From contig CAKSRS010000001.1 of NCBI GenBank assembly GCA_934487205.1, forward strand, positions 1-64,000: a stretch of DNA of 64,000 nt, read 5' to 3'. Below the pieces are notes generated by a model. It ran no database searches and was not told where the DNA came from. It saw only the letters and a program-made list of their open reading frames with translations. Positions within the stretch are counted from its first letter, which is position 1; the number at the start of each line of letters is the position of its first letter. A program made the translations under genes and the position numbers. This document shows positions 8,745 through 16,609 of this stretch, in pieces. The DNA is from an uncultured Clostridia bacterium. Lineage in GTDB: Bacteria; Bacillota; Clostridia; UBA1381.

Positions 8745-8748
8745 ACAC

Positions 8749-10770
8749 TCACTCCCCATTTTTTCTGTTTATTCTGATAACAACGCTCGTGATGTCGTCG
8801 CTAAACAGCATGCGCGCCTTTGCGCCGACAAGAATCAGCTTGGCAAGCTCGTTGTCATCGCGGTTTTCCAGCATAATCATCTTTTTTATCCACTCATTTT
8901 TAAGAACGCCGCTGCCCGCCTCGCCGACGCCGTCCGACACCATCAAAATCATATCGTTATTTTTAAGCGCGCGCTGTTCCGCCGTAACCTCGACGCTTTC
9001 GAGAATACCTATTGGCAGCGCCTTTGATGAAATCACCTCAATATCGCTCTTTGTTTTTAAAAAGCTTTGCGCACTGCCGATTTTCAAAAATTCGCATACG
9101 CCCGTTTCCAGATTTATTTCCAGTAAATCCACCGTGGAAAAGCTTTCCTTATCCGCCTTTAGCGCAAGCGCGGAATTTATCATATTTACCGCCGTCTCCT
9201 TTTCAAATCCGGCTTTTAAAAATTCGGTAAACAGCCGCGCCGTGAGCCGGCTTTCGGCAAGTGCCGCTTCGCCGCACCCCATTCCGTCGCACAGAATAAC
9301 GTAATACTTTCCCCCTTTGGCAAAGTGGATAAGCGTATCGCCGCAAACCGCCTGTCCCTGTTTGGGTTCTTGCTGCGCGAACACGCTGACGCGGTATTTT
9401 TCGGCACTCTCGCGCTCCTCCGCGCCATTTTCCACCTCATGCGAAAGCATGTTTATGACATTCGAAATTTCCCCGTACTGCCGCGCCATGATATCCCGCC
9501 CCGACAGCGCCTCGCCGCGGTAGAGCGCATTCTGCTTATACATTTCGTACGCATGGCGGAACTCGCTCAAAAAGCTTTCCGAGCGCATGCACACCTGACC
9601 GAACATGCGCGGCATATTCGTATGGTCGCAAAATCCGTCCGTCTCCATAGTTTTCCACAATTCCTGCATAATATCATAAGTTTTCCAGTTATCCTTTTTT
9701 CGGCAATTGCGTTCAAGCCGACAGCCGCGGCAAACTCTTGCCATAACGGTATCAAAAACCTCTTTTTGCTCCGAATTTTCAGCACGGCGCGGCGTAAATG
9801 TGACGCCGTCGGCGAGGTCGCACACCGCTTTTGCGACTGTCCGCAGCTGCGACGCGACGCGCGAATTTATATCCGATTCACCGTAATCCGGACGGGCGCG
9901 CCGCTGAATTGCACCGCTTATTCTGTAGTGCACGCTTTCCGGCAGAAGAACGAATACGGCGAGCGGCATAAAAATATCAATAATTCTCATACCGCCCAAA
10001 CTGCCGCTGTAAAGCACGCAAACCGTCAGACCGCACAAAAATCCTGCGGCAACGCCGCACTTGCCCATTCCGGCAAGGCTTGCCGACAGCAGCGCCGCCG
10101 CCGCGAGCATGCCCGCCCAATTTATACACTCCGGCTCATTCATGTGCATGACAAATCCCACAACCAGCCCCGCTGCCGCCGCCTCGGGCAAATCGCAGGC
10201 ATAGCCTATGCACATCAAAATCACAAACGCCGCAAAAACCGAAACATTCATATTTATATACGGCAAAATAAAATCCTTCAGACCGTTCAGCACACCGCCG
10301 ATAATCAGCAAATCTGCAGCGCCGCGCATACCGGGCGAATTTTCCTCCGCAAAAATCCGATACGCCCCGCCCGAAAGCGCCGCCTCGGGTAAAAGAAGAA
10401 TTGCCGCACTGCGCGAAAAACCCGTCCAGAAAAAACTGATAAGTCCCGCAAATGCGACCGAAACGCCCACCGCCACGGCGCGCACGCTTTTATCCTCCGT
10501 CTTTTTCATGAAAATAAGTATATAATATATGAAGAAAGCCAGTATATATTTTATAGCGGAAAGTTTTGCCGCGGCGGTACCCGCGCATAGGCCCAAAAGC
10601 GCGATATATGCATTCTCCGCCGGAAATGTTGCGGCAAACGCCACTCCGAGAGGTCTCATTCCCGGCAGCTGCGCCGCCGCAAGCGCCGCCAAAAGCACGC
10701 CCTTTCCTATATCATTCCTTCCCGGCAGCACAACCGTTTTTTCATTTATCCTGGGTATGGTAATATTCAT
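8749..10770 (-). CDS. spoIIE: Stage II sporulation protein E
   Basis: A 673-residue SpoIIE, the membrane-bound PP2C phosphatase that dephosphorylates SpoIIAA to activate sigma-F in the forespore and takes part in asymmetric division. Residues 1 to about 300 hold some ten hydrophobic segments. A central region (about 300-450) carries a CRGCRLERNC cysteine cluster seen in clostridial forms. The C-terminal phosphatase domain (about 470-673) shows VCGDT, ILCDGMGCGEAA (metal-binding Asp) and MILMVSDGVGEAG. It is shorter than the 827-residue B. subtilis protein, mainly in the central region. AAAGGAT precedes the ATG. Spo0A-type boxes stand upstream (10830-10868). Confidence 0.95.
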   Translation of the reverse strand: MNITIPRINEKTVVLPGRNDIGKGVLLAALAAAQLPGMRPLGVAFAATFPAENAYIALLGLCAGTAAAKLSAIKYILAFFIYYILIFMKKTEDKSVRAVAVGVSVAFAGLISFFWTGFSRSAAILLLPEAALSGGAYRIFAEENSPGMRGAADLLIIGGVLNGLKDFILPYINMNVSVFAAFVILMCIGYACDLPEAAAAGLVVGFVMHMNEPECINWAGMLAAAALLSASLAGMGKCGVAAGFLCGLTVCVLYSGSLGGMRIIDIFMPLAVFVLLPESVHYRISGAIQRRARPDYGESDINSRVASQLRTVAKAVCDLADGVTFTPRRAENSEQKEVFDTVMARVCRGCRLERNCRKKDNWKTYDIMQELWKTMETDGFCDHTNMPRMFGQVCMRSESFLSEFRHAYEMYKQNALYRGEALSGRDIMARQYGEISNVINMLSHEVENGAEERESAEKYRVSVFAQQEPKQGQAVCGDTLIHFAKGGKYYVILCDGMGCGEAALAESRLTARLFTEFLKAGFEKETAVNMINSALALKADKESFSTVDLLEINLETGVCEFLKIGSAQSFLKTKSDIEVISSKALPIGILESVEVTAEQRALKNNDMILMVSDGVGEAGSGVLKNEWIKKMIMLENRDDNELAKLILVGAKARMLFSDDITSVVIRINRKNGE

Positions 10771-10802
10771 TTGAATTTATCCTTTCATAATATAGTAATT
10801 CA

Positions 10803-10868
10803 ATTATACCATTTTTCCCGCGCGGATTTTGGCGAAATTTAGTGTCGTATTATAATAACCTTTCGACA
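10803..10868 (-). promoter_or_regulatory. spoIIE promoter with putative Spo0A boxes
   Basis: A TATAAT -10 lies on the minus strand at 10808-10803. The 0A-box core TGNCGAA occurs as TGGCGAA (plus, 10830-10836) and TGTCGAA (minus, 10868-10862), with a one-mismatch copy TGTCGTA (plus, 10843-10849). The gap between the -10 and the nearest box is 21 bp. In B. subtilis, Spo0A~P-activated sigma-A promoters such as spoIIE have an over-long -35/-10 spacing with a 0A box at the -35, and this arrangement matches that. Confidence 0.7.
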
Positions 10869-10927
10869 AAAAAATACAATTACATTACAATTATATTTAA
10901 TTTATGGAAACTTTTACATATTAATGT

Positions 10928-10933
10928 TATAAT
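10928..10933 (+). promoter_or_regulatory. Probable -10 element of the phosphodiesterase gene
   Basis: TATAAT at 10928-10933, with a weak -35 TGGAAA 17 bp upstream (10905-10910). It lies 35 bp ahead of the ATG at 10968. Confidence 0.55.
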
Positions 10934-10967
10934 GACGGCAAATACAGTACGAAAAGAGGAATTTTAC

Positions 10968-11444
10968 ATGAGGATACTTGTTTTTTCTGACTCGCATAAA
11001 GATATACGGCGCGCCGCGGCGGTTATACGGAATATTGTCGGCGTCGACATGGTTCTGCACGCCGGCGACCATGCAAGCGACGCGGCGGAGCTTGCGCGCG
11101 GATTTCCGGACATCGATTTCCGATACGTATGCGGAAACTGTGACTTTTCCGCCGCGCCCGGCGAACTTATCATCGACGCGGACGGGAAAAAGATTTTTCT
11201 GACGCACGGGCACGAATACGCCGTCAAATATGAATACGACTACCGCACACTTTTGCACAAAGCGGAAGAACTCGGCTGCGACTGCGCCGTTTTCGGACAT
11301 ACGCACGAGGGATATAACGACGCGACGCACGGCGTTGTTCTTCTTAATCCCGGCAGCATAAAGTACGGCGCCACCTACGGAATTATAGAAATCGAAAACG
11401 GAATTTTGAAAACAGCCGTATGCGATGCGGCACATTTGATATAA
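10968..11444 (+). CDS. YfcE/MJ0936-family metallophosphoesterase
   Basis: A 158-residue calcineurin-like phosphodiesterase. Metal ligands are visible in order: FSDSH (Asp8, His10) near the start, LHAGDHA, CGNCD, THGHE and FGHTHEG. This is the YfcE/YsnB pattern, a small Mn-dependent phosphodiesterase active on model substrates with no settled cellular target. Start chosen at 10968 because GAAAAGAGGA lies upstream and the SDSH motif then starts at the usual position; a frame extension back to 10842 is non-coding. It stands alone between spoIIE (divergent) and the rpmH cluster. Confidence 0.9.
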   Translation: MRILVFSDSHKDIRRAAAVIRNIVGVDMVLHAGDHASDAAELARGFPDIDFRYVCGNCDFSAAPGELIIDADGKKIFLTHGHEYAVKYEYDYRTLLHKAEELGCDCAVFGHTHEGYNDATHGVVLLNPGSIKYGATYGIIEIENGILKTAVCDAAHLI

Positions 11445-11599
11445 TTTTTTGGTTATTTTGCACAATTTTTTCATTTTTGCGTCAAAATTGCTGTTTTACT
11501 TGACATCGGGGTAAAAATCGGCTTGTTCAAGCCATTCTAATGTCAGGATTTGCACTGCAATTTTACGATTGAGAGGGCAATGTGTAGAAATTGACATAA

Positions 11600-11743
11600 A
11601 ATTGGTTGTATTTGTGAAAATACATGCATATAATTATATTGCGGAATTATTTTCTTATGTGCAGGGTTTAACAAACTCTCAGGAACCGACCTTGACACGT
11701 AATGTTGACGGCGCATTGCAATAAATTACAATGCGCCGTTTTC
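11600..11743 (+). ncRNA. Candidate short transcript of unknown identity
   Basis: Between the phosphodiesterase and rpmH lies 440 bp without a gene. Within it, TTGTAT and TATAAT separated by 17 bp (about 11607-11635) are followed by about 70 nt with no reading frame, and then by a perfect 11-bp terminator hairpin (11708-11718 with 11729-11739) ending in TTTT. This could be a small RNA of about 100 nt. I could not match it to 6S, SRP, tmRNA or a riboswitch. The rest of 11445-11600 shows nothing but AT-rich sequence; no DnaA-box cluster was seen. Confidence 0.35.
11708..11743 (+). terminator. Terminator upstream of rpmH
   Basis: ACGGCGCATTG (11708-11718) pairs with CAATGCGCCGT (11729-11739), followed by TTTT. 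It isolates the rpmH promoter from upstream transcription. Confidence 0.8.
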
Positions 11744-11776
11744 ATGTATTTTTTTAATTTTTTTACAAAAAAACTA

Positions 11777-11805
11777 TTGACAAACGGAGCAAAAACTAAT
11801 ATAAT
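11777..11805 (+). promoter_or_regulatory. Promoter of the rpmH-rnpA-yidD-yidC-jag operon
   Basis: Perfect TTGACA (11777-11782), a 17-bp spacer and perfect TATAAT (11800-11805), about 80 bp before the rpmH ATG. Strength is expected to be high, as suits a ribosomal-protein gene. Confidence 0.88.
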
Positions 11806-11883
11806 AGGTGTGATGTCTAATTTTTTGTGTCAGAACAAGAGATTAGGAACTAATATTTCACAATATCGGGAGGTGTTCAAAAG

Positions 11884-12018
11884 ATGAAGAGAACCTATCA
11901 GCCAAAAAAGCGTCAAAGAGCTAAGGAACACGGTTTCAGAAAGAGAATGGCTACTGCTTCCGGCAGAAAGATTTTAGCTAAGAGAAGATTAAAGGGCAGA
12001 AAGAAATTATCAGCATAA
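11884..12018 (+). CDS. rpmH: 50S ribosomal protein L34
   Basis: A 44-residue, very basic protein starting MKRTYQPKKRQRAKEHGFRK and ending RRLKGRKKLSA: the complete bacterial L34 pattern, including the RMATASGR centre. CGGGAGGTG stands upstream of the ATG at 11884. It opens the rpmH-rnpA-yidD-yidC-jag cluster, which in most Firmicutes lies next to oriC and dnaA. Here no dnaA or DnaA boxes are visible upstream, where a phosphodiesterase and spoIIE are found instead. Confidence 0.97.
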   Translation: MKRTYQPKKRQRAKEHGFRKRMATASGRKILAKRRLKGRKKLSA

Positions 12019-12113
12019 AATTGAGGCGAGAAGTAAAGAGGCTATTAACCTTATGCTTTTTGCCTTTTTTAATAATAAGCTTTCATGCCCGCATATTACG
12101 GGAACGGGATTTT

Positions 12114-12449
12114 ATGAACAGTAAATACACGCTAAAGCTGAATAAGGATTTCAGGCGGCTTTATTACAGGGGCAAATGCGCCGTAACGCGCACCGTTGTG
12201 ATATATGCCCAAAAAAACCGCCTAAAGCACAGCCGTCTGGGACTGACCTGCGGAAAATCCGTCGGCAAAGCAGTGGCGCGCAGCCGCGCAAAACGGCTAA
12301 TGCGCGAGACTTACCGCCTGCTTTCACCGAATATGAAACAGGGTTATGACATCGTTATCATAGCCCGCACCGGCATCACCGGTAAAAAATGCGGCGATGT
12401 GTACAAAGATGCACGCTACGCCTTTTCGAAATTGGATATGATGGTATGA
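12114..12449 (+). CDS. rnpA: Ribonuclease P protein component
   Basis: A 111-residue basic protein that assists the RNase P RNA in maturing tRNA 5' ends. It has the family signature region SRAKRLMRETYR (consensus RNRxKRxxRE) near residues 58-69, the N-terminal LNKDFRRLYYRGK and the central RLGLTCGKSVGKAVAR. The ATG at 12114 is chosen because GGGAACGGGA lies ahead and the homologous start MNSKYTLK aligns; the frame is open further upstream but that part is not RnpA-like. A weak AAAGAGGC/GCCTTTTT hairpin at 12035-12070 between rpmH and rnpA may lower expression relative to rpmH. It overlaps yidD by four bases. Confidence 0.95.
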   Translation: MNSKYTLKLNKDFRRLYYRGKCAVTRTVVIYAQKNRLKHSRLGLTCGKSVGKAVARSRAKRLMRETYRLLSPNMKQGYDIVIIARTGITGKKCGDVYKDARYAFSKLDMMV

Positions 12450-12658
12450 AAAGACTTCTTATTTGTCTGGTTAAATTCTATCAAAAAAATCTGTCGGGAC
12501 TCAAATCCGCGCCGTCGTGCCGATTTATTCCGACATGCTCGCAATACGCGCTTGAAGCGCTTGAAAAATACGGCGCCTTAAAGGGCAGTTATCTTGCCGT
12601 TCGGCGGATTTTAAAGTGCCACCCGTTCCATAAGGGCGGCTATGACCCTTTGCCGTAG
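12446..12658 (+). CDS. yidD: Membrane protein insertion efficiency factor YidD
   Basis: A 70-residue YidD. The family hallmark CRFIPTCSQYALEALEKYG and the closing CHPFHKGGYDPLP are intact. It is a small membrane-associated protein that aids YidC-dependent insertion. The ATG at 12446 overlaps the rnpA stop (ATGA), giving translational coupling. The gene sits in its canonical place between rnpA and yidC. Confidence 0.95.
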   Translation: MKRLLICLVKFYQKNLSGLKSAPSCRFIPTCSQYALEALEKYGALKGSYLAVRRILKCHPFHKGGYDPLP

Positions 12659-12679
12659 CATTATTAGAGAGGTAAATCA

Positions 12680-13657
12680 ATGAAACTTAGTCTGTTTGAG
12701 CTATGCATTACAAGACCGCTCGGATTTTTGATTCAGGTTATTTATAACCTTGTCCAAAACTACGGTCTTTCAATTATTTTATTTACAATTATCATTAAGC
12801 TGATTCTGCTGCCTCTGCAAATTCACTCGCAGAAGGCAATGAAAAAACAGCAGAAGGTTCAGCCCATTATCGCAGAACTTCAAAAAAAATACGCCAATGA
12901 CCAGCAAAAGCTGTCGGCGGAAATGATGAAGGTTTATAAAGAAAACGGCGTAAGTATGTCGGGCGGCTGTCTGCCCCTGCTTATACAGATGCCGATTTTG
13001 TACGCATTATACCGCGTAATTCAGCGTCCCCTTACATATATTAAGGGCATCGACTTTACGTCCGAGGCTGTAATCGCGAATGTGCAAAAAGTTTTGTCCA
13101 TGATGAAGGAGCAGTTCCCCGACGTTATCGGCAACCTTGCCGATTCTACAGTCGACCAGATTAACAAAATGTATCAGATTCATCTGTCGACATGGGCGGA
13201 CAAGCTCGGCTTGGCAAAGGATTTCGGCTGGGATATTAATTTTAATTTCCTCGGTCTTGACCTTTCGGGTATCCCCAGCAAGGCAATTACCGAAATCATG
13301 GCGGGCAATTTTTCGGATATCGGCACAATTTTGCTTATACTTATCCCGATTATCGCAATGCTTGCAACATGGTTCTCGATGAAACAGTCGCAAAGCATGA
13401 CGCAGAACCCGAACGCACGGCAGAATGAAGACAACCCGGCACAGTCCATGAATAAATCCATGAGCCTTATGATGCCGATTATGACGGGATTTTTCACCGT
13501 TACACTGCCCTCCGGAATAGGAATTTACTGGATAGTTTCCAGCTTGGTACAGATTGCGCAGCAGTATGTACTTAATAAATATTTTGACAGAAAAGAGGAT
13601 GATTTTGTTGTTAAAGTACCTAACAAAAACCGAAAAAACAGCAAAAAGCGTAGATGA
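12680..13657 (+). CDS. yidC: Membrane protein insertase YidC/OxaA/SpoIIIJ
   Basis: A 325-residue insertase of the Gram-positive type. Transmembrane segments lie near residues 15-40 (LIQVIYNLVQNYGLSIILFTIIIKL region), 95-115 (GGCLPLLIQMPILYALYRVI), 215-235 and 270-290. The cytoplasmic coiled hairpin between TM1 and TM2 is the Lys/Gln-rich KKQQKVQPIIAELQKKY stretch. The conserved TM1 basic residue is visible in IIIKLILLPLQ. There is no clear lipobox at the N terminus, unlike Bacillus SpoIIIJ. The C terminus is Lys/Arg-rich and ribosome-binding-like. The end overlaps the jag reading frame by about 50 bases. Confidence 0.95.
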   Translation: MKLSLFELCITRPLGFLIQVIYNLVQNYGLSIILFTIIIKLILLPLQIHSQKAMKKQQKVQPIIAELQKKYANDQQKLSAEMMKVYKENGVSMSGGCLPLLIQMPILYALYRVIQRPLTYIKGIDFTSEAVIANVQKVLSMMKEQFPDVIGNLADSTVDQINKMYQIHLSTWADKLGLAKDFGWDINFNFLGLDLSGIPSKAITEIMAGNFSDIGTILLILIPIIAMLATWFSMKQSQSMTQNPNARQNEDNPAQSMNKSMSLMMPIMTGFFTVTLPSGIGIYWIVSSLVQIAQQYVLNKYFDRKEDDFVVKVPNKNRKNSKKRR

Positions 13658-14390
13658 AGCTAAGGCCGCTGCGCTTGCAGAACTCGGCATTGACGAAAGC
13701 GACGCTGTTATAACCGTACTTGACGAAGGCTCAAAGGGATTTTTGGGCATAGGCTCAAAAGAAGCCAAAGTATCGTTAGAGGCAAAGGACGTAAACGCCG
13801 TAATCGCCAAAAGCTTTCTTTCGGAAGTTTTTGACGCAATGGGTCTCGGCGTTGATATAACCGCAAAGACCGGCACGGAAGAACTGAACGTTGGAATGTC
13901 AGGCGACCGCATGGGACTTGTTATAGGCAAGAGGGGCGATACATTAGACGCACTTCAATACCTCACATCGCTTGTTGTTAACCGTGAATCAGACGAGCGC
14001 GTACGCGTTATTCTTGATACCGAAAATTATCGCGAAAAGCGCCGCGCCGCACTTTTGGCGCTGTCAAAGCGCCTTGCGGAAAAGGTTGCGCGCACAGGCA
14101 AAAAGCATACATTGGAGCCGATGAATCCGTATGAAAGACGCATAATTCATTCGGCGCTGCAATCGAATGAAGAAGTTACAACCTTTTCGATAGGCGAAGA
14201 ACCGTACAGAAAAGTTGTAATTGCGCCGCAGGGTTATAGTGCAAACAGCGGAAACAGCCGCAGCAACAAACCGCATTATCAGGCACCGCACAAGCGCATG
14301 CCGAAGATTTCAACAGCGGAATACAGACAGCAAAATCACAATAAATACGAAAATTTTGACGAATTTTTGTCAGGAAATAAAGAGGACTGA
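13599..14390 (+). CDS. jag: Jag/KhpB RNA-binding protein (KH and R3H domains)
   Basis: A single-stranded nucleic acid binding protein of about 260 residues with three parts. The Jag_N domain has the TAKSVDEAKAAALAELGI and KGFLGIGSKEA patterns. A KH domain follows with the GxxG loop GKRG in GLVIGKRGDTLDALQYL. An R3H domain carries MNPYERRIIHSALQ. KhpB partners KhpA and affects cell elongation and division in Gram-positives. The first ATG (13599) sits directly on the AAGAGG ribosome binding site, so initiation may really be at TTG 13605 or 13608, nine residues or fewer shorter. The gene overlaps the end of yidC. Confidence 0.93.
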   Translation: MILLLKYLTKTEKTAKSVDEAKAAALAELGIDESDAVITVLDEGSKGFLGIGSKEAKVSLEAKDVNAVIAKSFLSEVFDAMGLGVDITAKTGTEELNVGMSGDRMGLVIGKRGDTLDALQYLTSLVVNRESDERVRVILDTENYREKRRAALLALSKRLAEKVARTGKKHTLEPMNPYERRIIHSALQSNEEVTTFSIGEEPYRKVVIAPQGYSANSGNSRSNKPHYQAPHKRMPKISTAEYRQQNHNKYENFDEFLSGNKED

Positions 14391-14402
14391 TACGTCGGTC
14401 AT

Positions 14403-14438
14403 CAAAAATTGATGTCTTATAAACGACATCAATTTTTG
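14403..14438 (+). terminator. Hairpin after jag
   Basis: A perfect 14-bp stem (14403-14416 with 14425-14438) with an 8-nt loop. The T-tract lies within the 3' arm rather than after it, so termination efficiency is uncertain. The yebC start follows 20 bases later. Confidence 0.65.
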
Positions 14439-14457
14439 CGTGGGAAAGGAGAAAATT

Positions 14458-15192
14458 ATGTCAGGACATTCCAAATGGAGCACAATTAAAAGGAAAAAGG
14501 GCGCAAATGATGCCCAAAGAGCAAAAATATTTACTAAAATTTCGCGCGAAATATTTGTAGCGGTTAAGGCGGGAGGTCCGGATCCGGATAATAACTCATC
14601 GCTCAAGGACGCCATCGCAAAGGGCAGAGCCGCAAACATGCCTAACGACAACATTACACGTACCATAAAGAAAGCTGCCGGCTCAACCGACGGCGACAAC
14701 TACGAAACTGTCACATATGAAGGCTACGGCCCGAGCGGCGTTGCCGTAATCGTTGACACGCTTACCGATAACCGCAACAGAACGGCGGCGAATGTCCGTC
14801 ACTATTTCGATAAGTTCGGCGGCAATCTCGGCACGAACGGCTGCGTAAGCTTTATGTTTGATAAAAAGGGCGTAATCGTAATCGAAAATGACGGAATTGA
14901 CGAGGACGAAATCACCATGGACGCACTGGAAGCGGGCGCGGACGATATTTCCGTTGATACGGAGTGTATCGAAATCACAACAACCCCGGATGATTTCCAC
15001 ACCGTGCGCGATGCGCTGGACGGAAAATACACACTGTCCTCCGCGGAAATTTCAATGATTCCGCAGACCATGACCGAGCTGACCGACGAGAAACAAATTC
15101 TCATGATGTCAAAAATGTTGGAAAGTCTTGAGGACGACGATGACGTTCAAGACGTTTACCACAACTGGGACATGCCCGAGGATATGGAATAA
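14458..15192 (+). CDS. yebC: YebC/PmpR family protein
   Basis: A 244-residue YebC, starting MSGHSKWSTIKRKKGAND, which is nearly universal in the family. Recent work on the family points to relief of ribosome stalling on some motifs, while others act as DNA-binding regulators; the sequence alone does not decide. The three-domain layout is complete: a basic N-terminal helical domain, then GPSGVAVIVDTLTDNRNRT near residue 85, and an acidic end. AAAGGAG precedes the ATG at 14458. It is flanked by hairpins, so it is probably transcribed alone or by read-through from jag. Confidence 0.95.
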   Translation: MSGHSKWSTIKRKKGANDAQRAKIFTKISREIFVAVKAGGPDPDNNSSLKDAIAKGRAANMPNDNITRTIKKAAGSTDGDNYETVTYEGYGPSGVAVIVDTLTDNRNRTAANVRHYFDKFGGNLGTNGCVSFMFDKKGVIVIENDGIDEDEITMDALEAGADDISVDTECIEITTTPDDFHTVRDALDGKYTLSSAEISMIPQTMTELTDEKQILMMSKMLESLEDDDDVQDVYHNWDMPEDME

Positions 15193-15197
15193 CAATT

Positions 15198-15247
15198 AAA
15201 AATGCACCGACACGATTGAATTTCAATCGGCGGTGCATTTTTTTTAT
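15198..15247 (+). terminator. Bidirectional terminator between yebC and the MFS gene
   Basis: AAAATGCACCG pairs with CGGTGCATTTT around an inner CGATTGAA/TTTCAATCG stem, followed by a run of T residues. On the minus strand it is followed by TTTAATTG. It separates two convergent genes. Confidence 0.88.
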
Positions 15248-16464
15248 TTTTTCAACATTCTGCCGACGCGCATCAGCATTACAATCATCATCAGCGGAAA
15301 TACTGCTGAAAAGCCTATGCCGAATTTCAGCCCCATCTGTTCATATGTATATCCCAATCTGTCCGCATGTTCCGTCACCGACGGAAATTTCAGCGAAACA
15401 TCGGACACCACGCCGCAAAGCCATGCGCCGAGTGAGCAGCCGATATCGCCAAACAGCGCAAGTATGCTAAACATTGCCGTCCCGCCCTGCGGAATAATTT
15501 TGGACGAGCACGAATACACCCCGGGCCACATAATGCTGACCGAAAATCCCGTGAGCGAGCAGCCAAACAGCGCCGCGTACGCGTTTTTCGACACCGCAGC
15601 CGTTATGTAGCACAATGCGCAGAATATACTGCACACAATCAGCGACCTGTGCAAATCCAAACGCTCGCCGAAAATTCCAAAAAGCAATCTGCCGCACCCC
15701 ATGAACAGCGCAAACATGCACGGGCCGAGCATGTCTCCGACAAATTTGCTCACGCACAGACCTTTCTGCGCGAACAGCGACGCCCATTGTGCCATCGTAA
15801 TTTCCGCCGCACCGGCACACATCATCAGCAGACACATCATAATAAATATGCGCGAGCGCAGCAACGATTTTGGCGTTTCTGTTTTTTCTTCCTCCGCCTC
15901 AGGAATAGGCGCAAGATAAAAAAGTACGGTGTTCGTTATCGGTATAACCGCCCAGCAGAGCGTCATTATCCACCACACACCGCCGCCGAACAGTTTAATT
16001 ACAACCGTTGAAATCAGCACGACCGCCATCTGTCCCCAGCAGTAAAACGAGTGGAGCATGCTCATTCTCGCGGACTTGTTCCCGTCGTCAAGCGAATCCA
16101 CAATCGGACTCACCATAACTTCCAGCAAGCCGCCGCCGAACGCGTAAAATATTACGGCGGGCACAAGACTTGCCCTAATCGGCGCAAAATGCGGCATAAT
16201 TCCGAGAATTAAAAGTCCGATAATTACCGATATCTGCGCCGCAATCCCCGCTTTTCGATAACCGAAAGCGCTTATTATTCCGATGGAAAATCCGTCGGTA
16301 AACAGTTGAATCATAAAATTAAGCAGCATCAAATTGGCTATAAATGTGTATGAAATCCCGAAATTATCCTTAAAAATTACAAACAAAATCGGCGCAAAGT
16401 TATTAACAATCGCCTGCGTTGTTATGCCGAATTCGCATGCGAGCATTGTCGCTTTTTTTGCCAT
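15244..16464 (-). CDS. Major facilitator superfamily transporter
   Basis: A 406-residue carrier with twelve predicted transmembrane segments in two halves separated by a charged cytoplasmic loop near residue 190 (PEAEEEKTETPKS). The overall pattern (FGGGLLEVMVSPIVDSL, then GCGRLLFGIFGERL and FSVSIMWPGVYS) resembles the sugar-carrier-like FucP/YfmO branch of the MFS. The substrate cannot be assigned. It is monocistronic, running convergently into yebC with a shared terminator, and divergent from the RNA methyltransferase gene. TTGACA at about 16545-16550 on the minus strand may serve its promoter, but the spacing to the -10-like TATAAT is 20 bp. Confidence 0.87.
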   Translation of the reverse strand: MAKKATMLACEFGITTQAIVNNFAPILFVIFKDNFGISYTFIANLMLLNFMIQLFTDGFSIGIISAFGYRKAGIAAQISVIIGLLILGIMPHFAPIRASLVPAVIFYAFGGGLLEVMVSPIVDSLDDGNKSARMSMLHSFYCWGQMAVVLISTVVIKLFGGGVWWIMTLCWAVIPITNTVLFYLAPIPEAEEEKTETPKSLLRSRIFIMMCLLMMCAGAAEITMAQWASLFAQKGLCVSKFVGDMLGPCMFALFMGCGRLLFGIFGERLDLHRSLIVCSIFCALCYITAAVSKNAYAALFGCSLTGFSVSIMWPGVYSCSSKIIPQGGTAMFSILALFGDIGCSLGAWLCGVVSDVSLKFPSVTEHADRLGYTYEQMGLKFGIGFSAVFPLMMIVMLMRVGRMLKK

Positions 16465-16555
16465 TCCCCCTACCCCCCGCTGTGCCGCAAGTCATGCCCG
16501 CGGCTGAAATTTGCTTAATATTATACTATGCGGTAAAAAAATAATTGTCAAACGG

Positions 16556-16584
16556 TTGAAATAATTTGCCGCGTATGATAAAAT
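16556..16584 (+). promoter_or_regulatory. Promoter of the TrmH-family gene
   Basis: TTGAAA (16556-16561), a 17-bp spacer and TAAAAT (16579-16584), 26 bp before the ATG at 16610. Confidence 0.65.
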
Positions 16585-16609
16585 ATAACAAAGAAAGTGA
16601 GCGGAAACA

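Noticed and set aside
9325..10392. 355-codon plus-strand frame opposite spoIIE
   Set aside because: It is opposite a well-supported spoIIE and has the His/Arg-rich make-up of antisense frames.
11445..11883. Chromosomal origin next to rpmH
   Set aside because: No cluster of TTATCCACA-type boxes and no dnaA are visible in this window.
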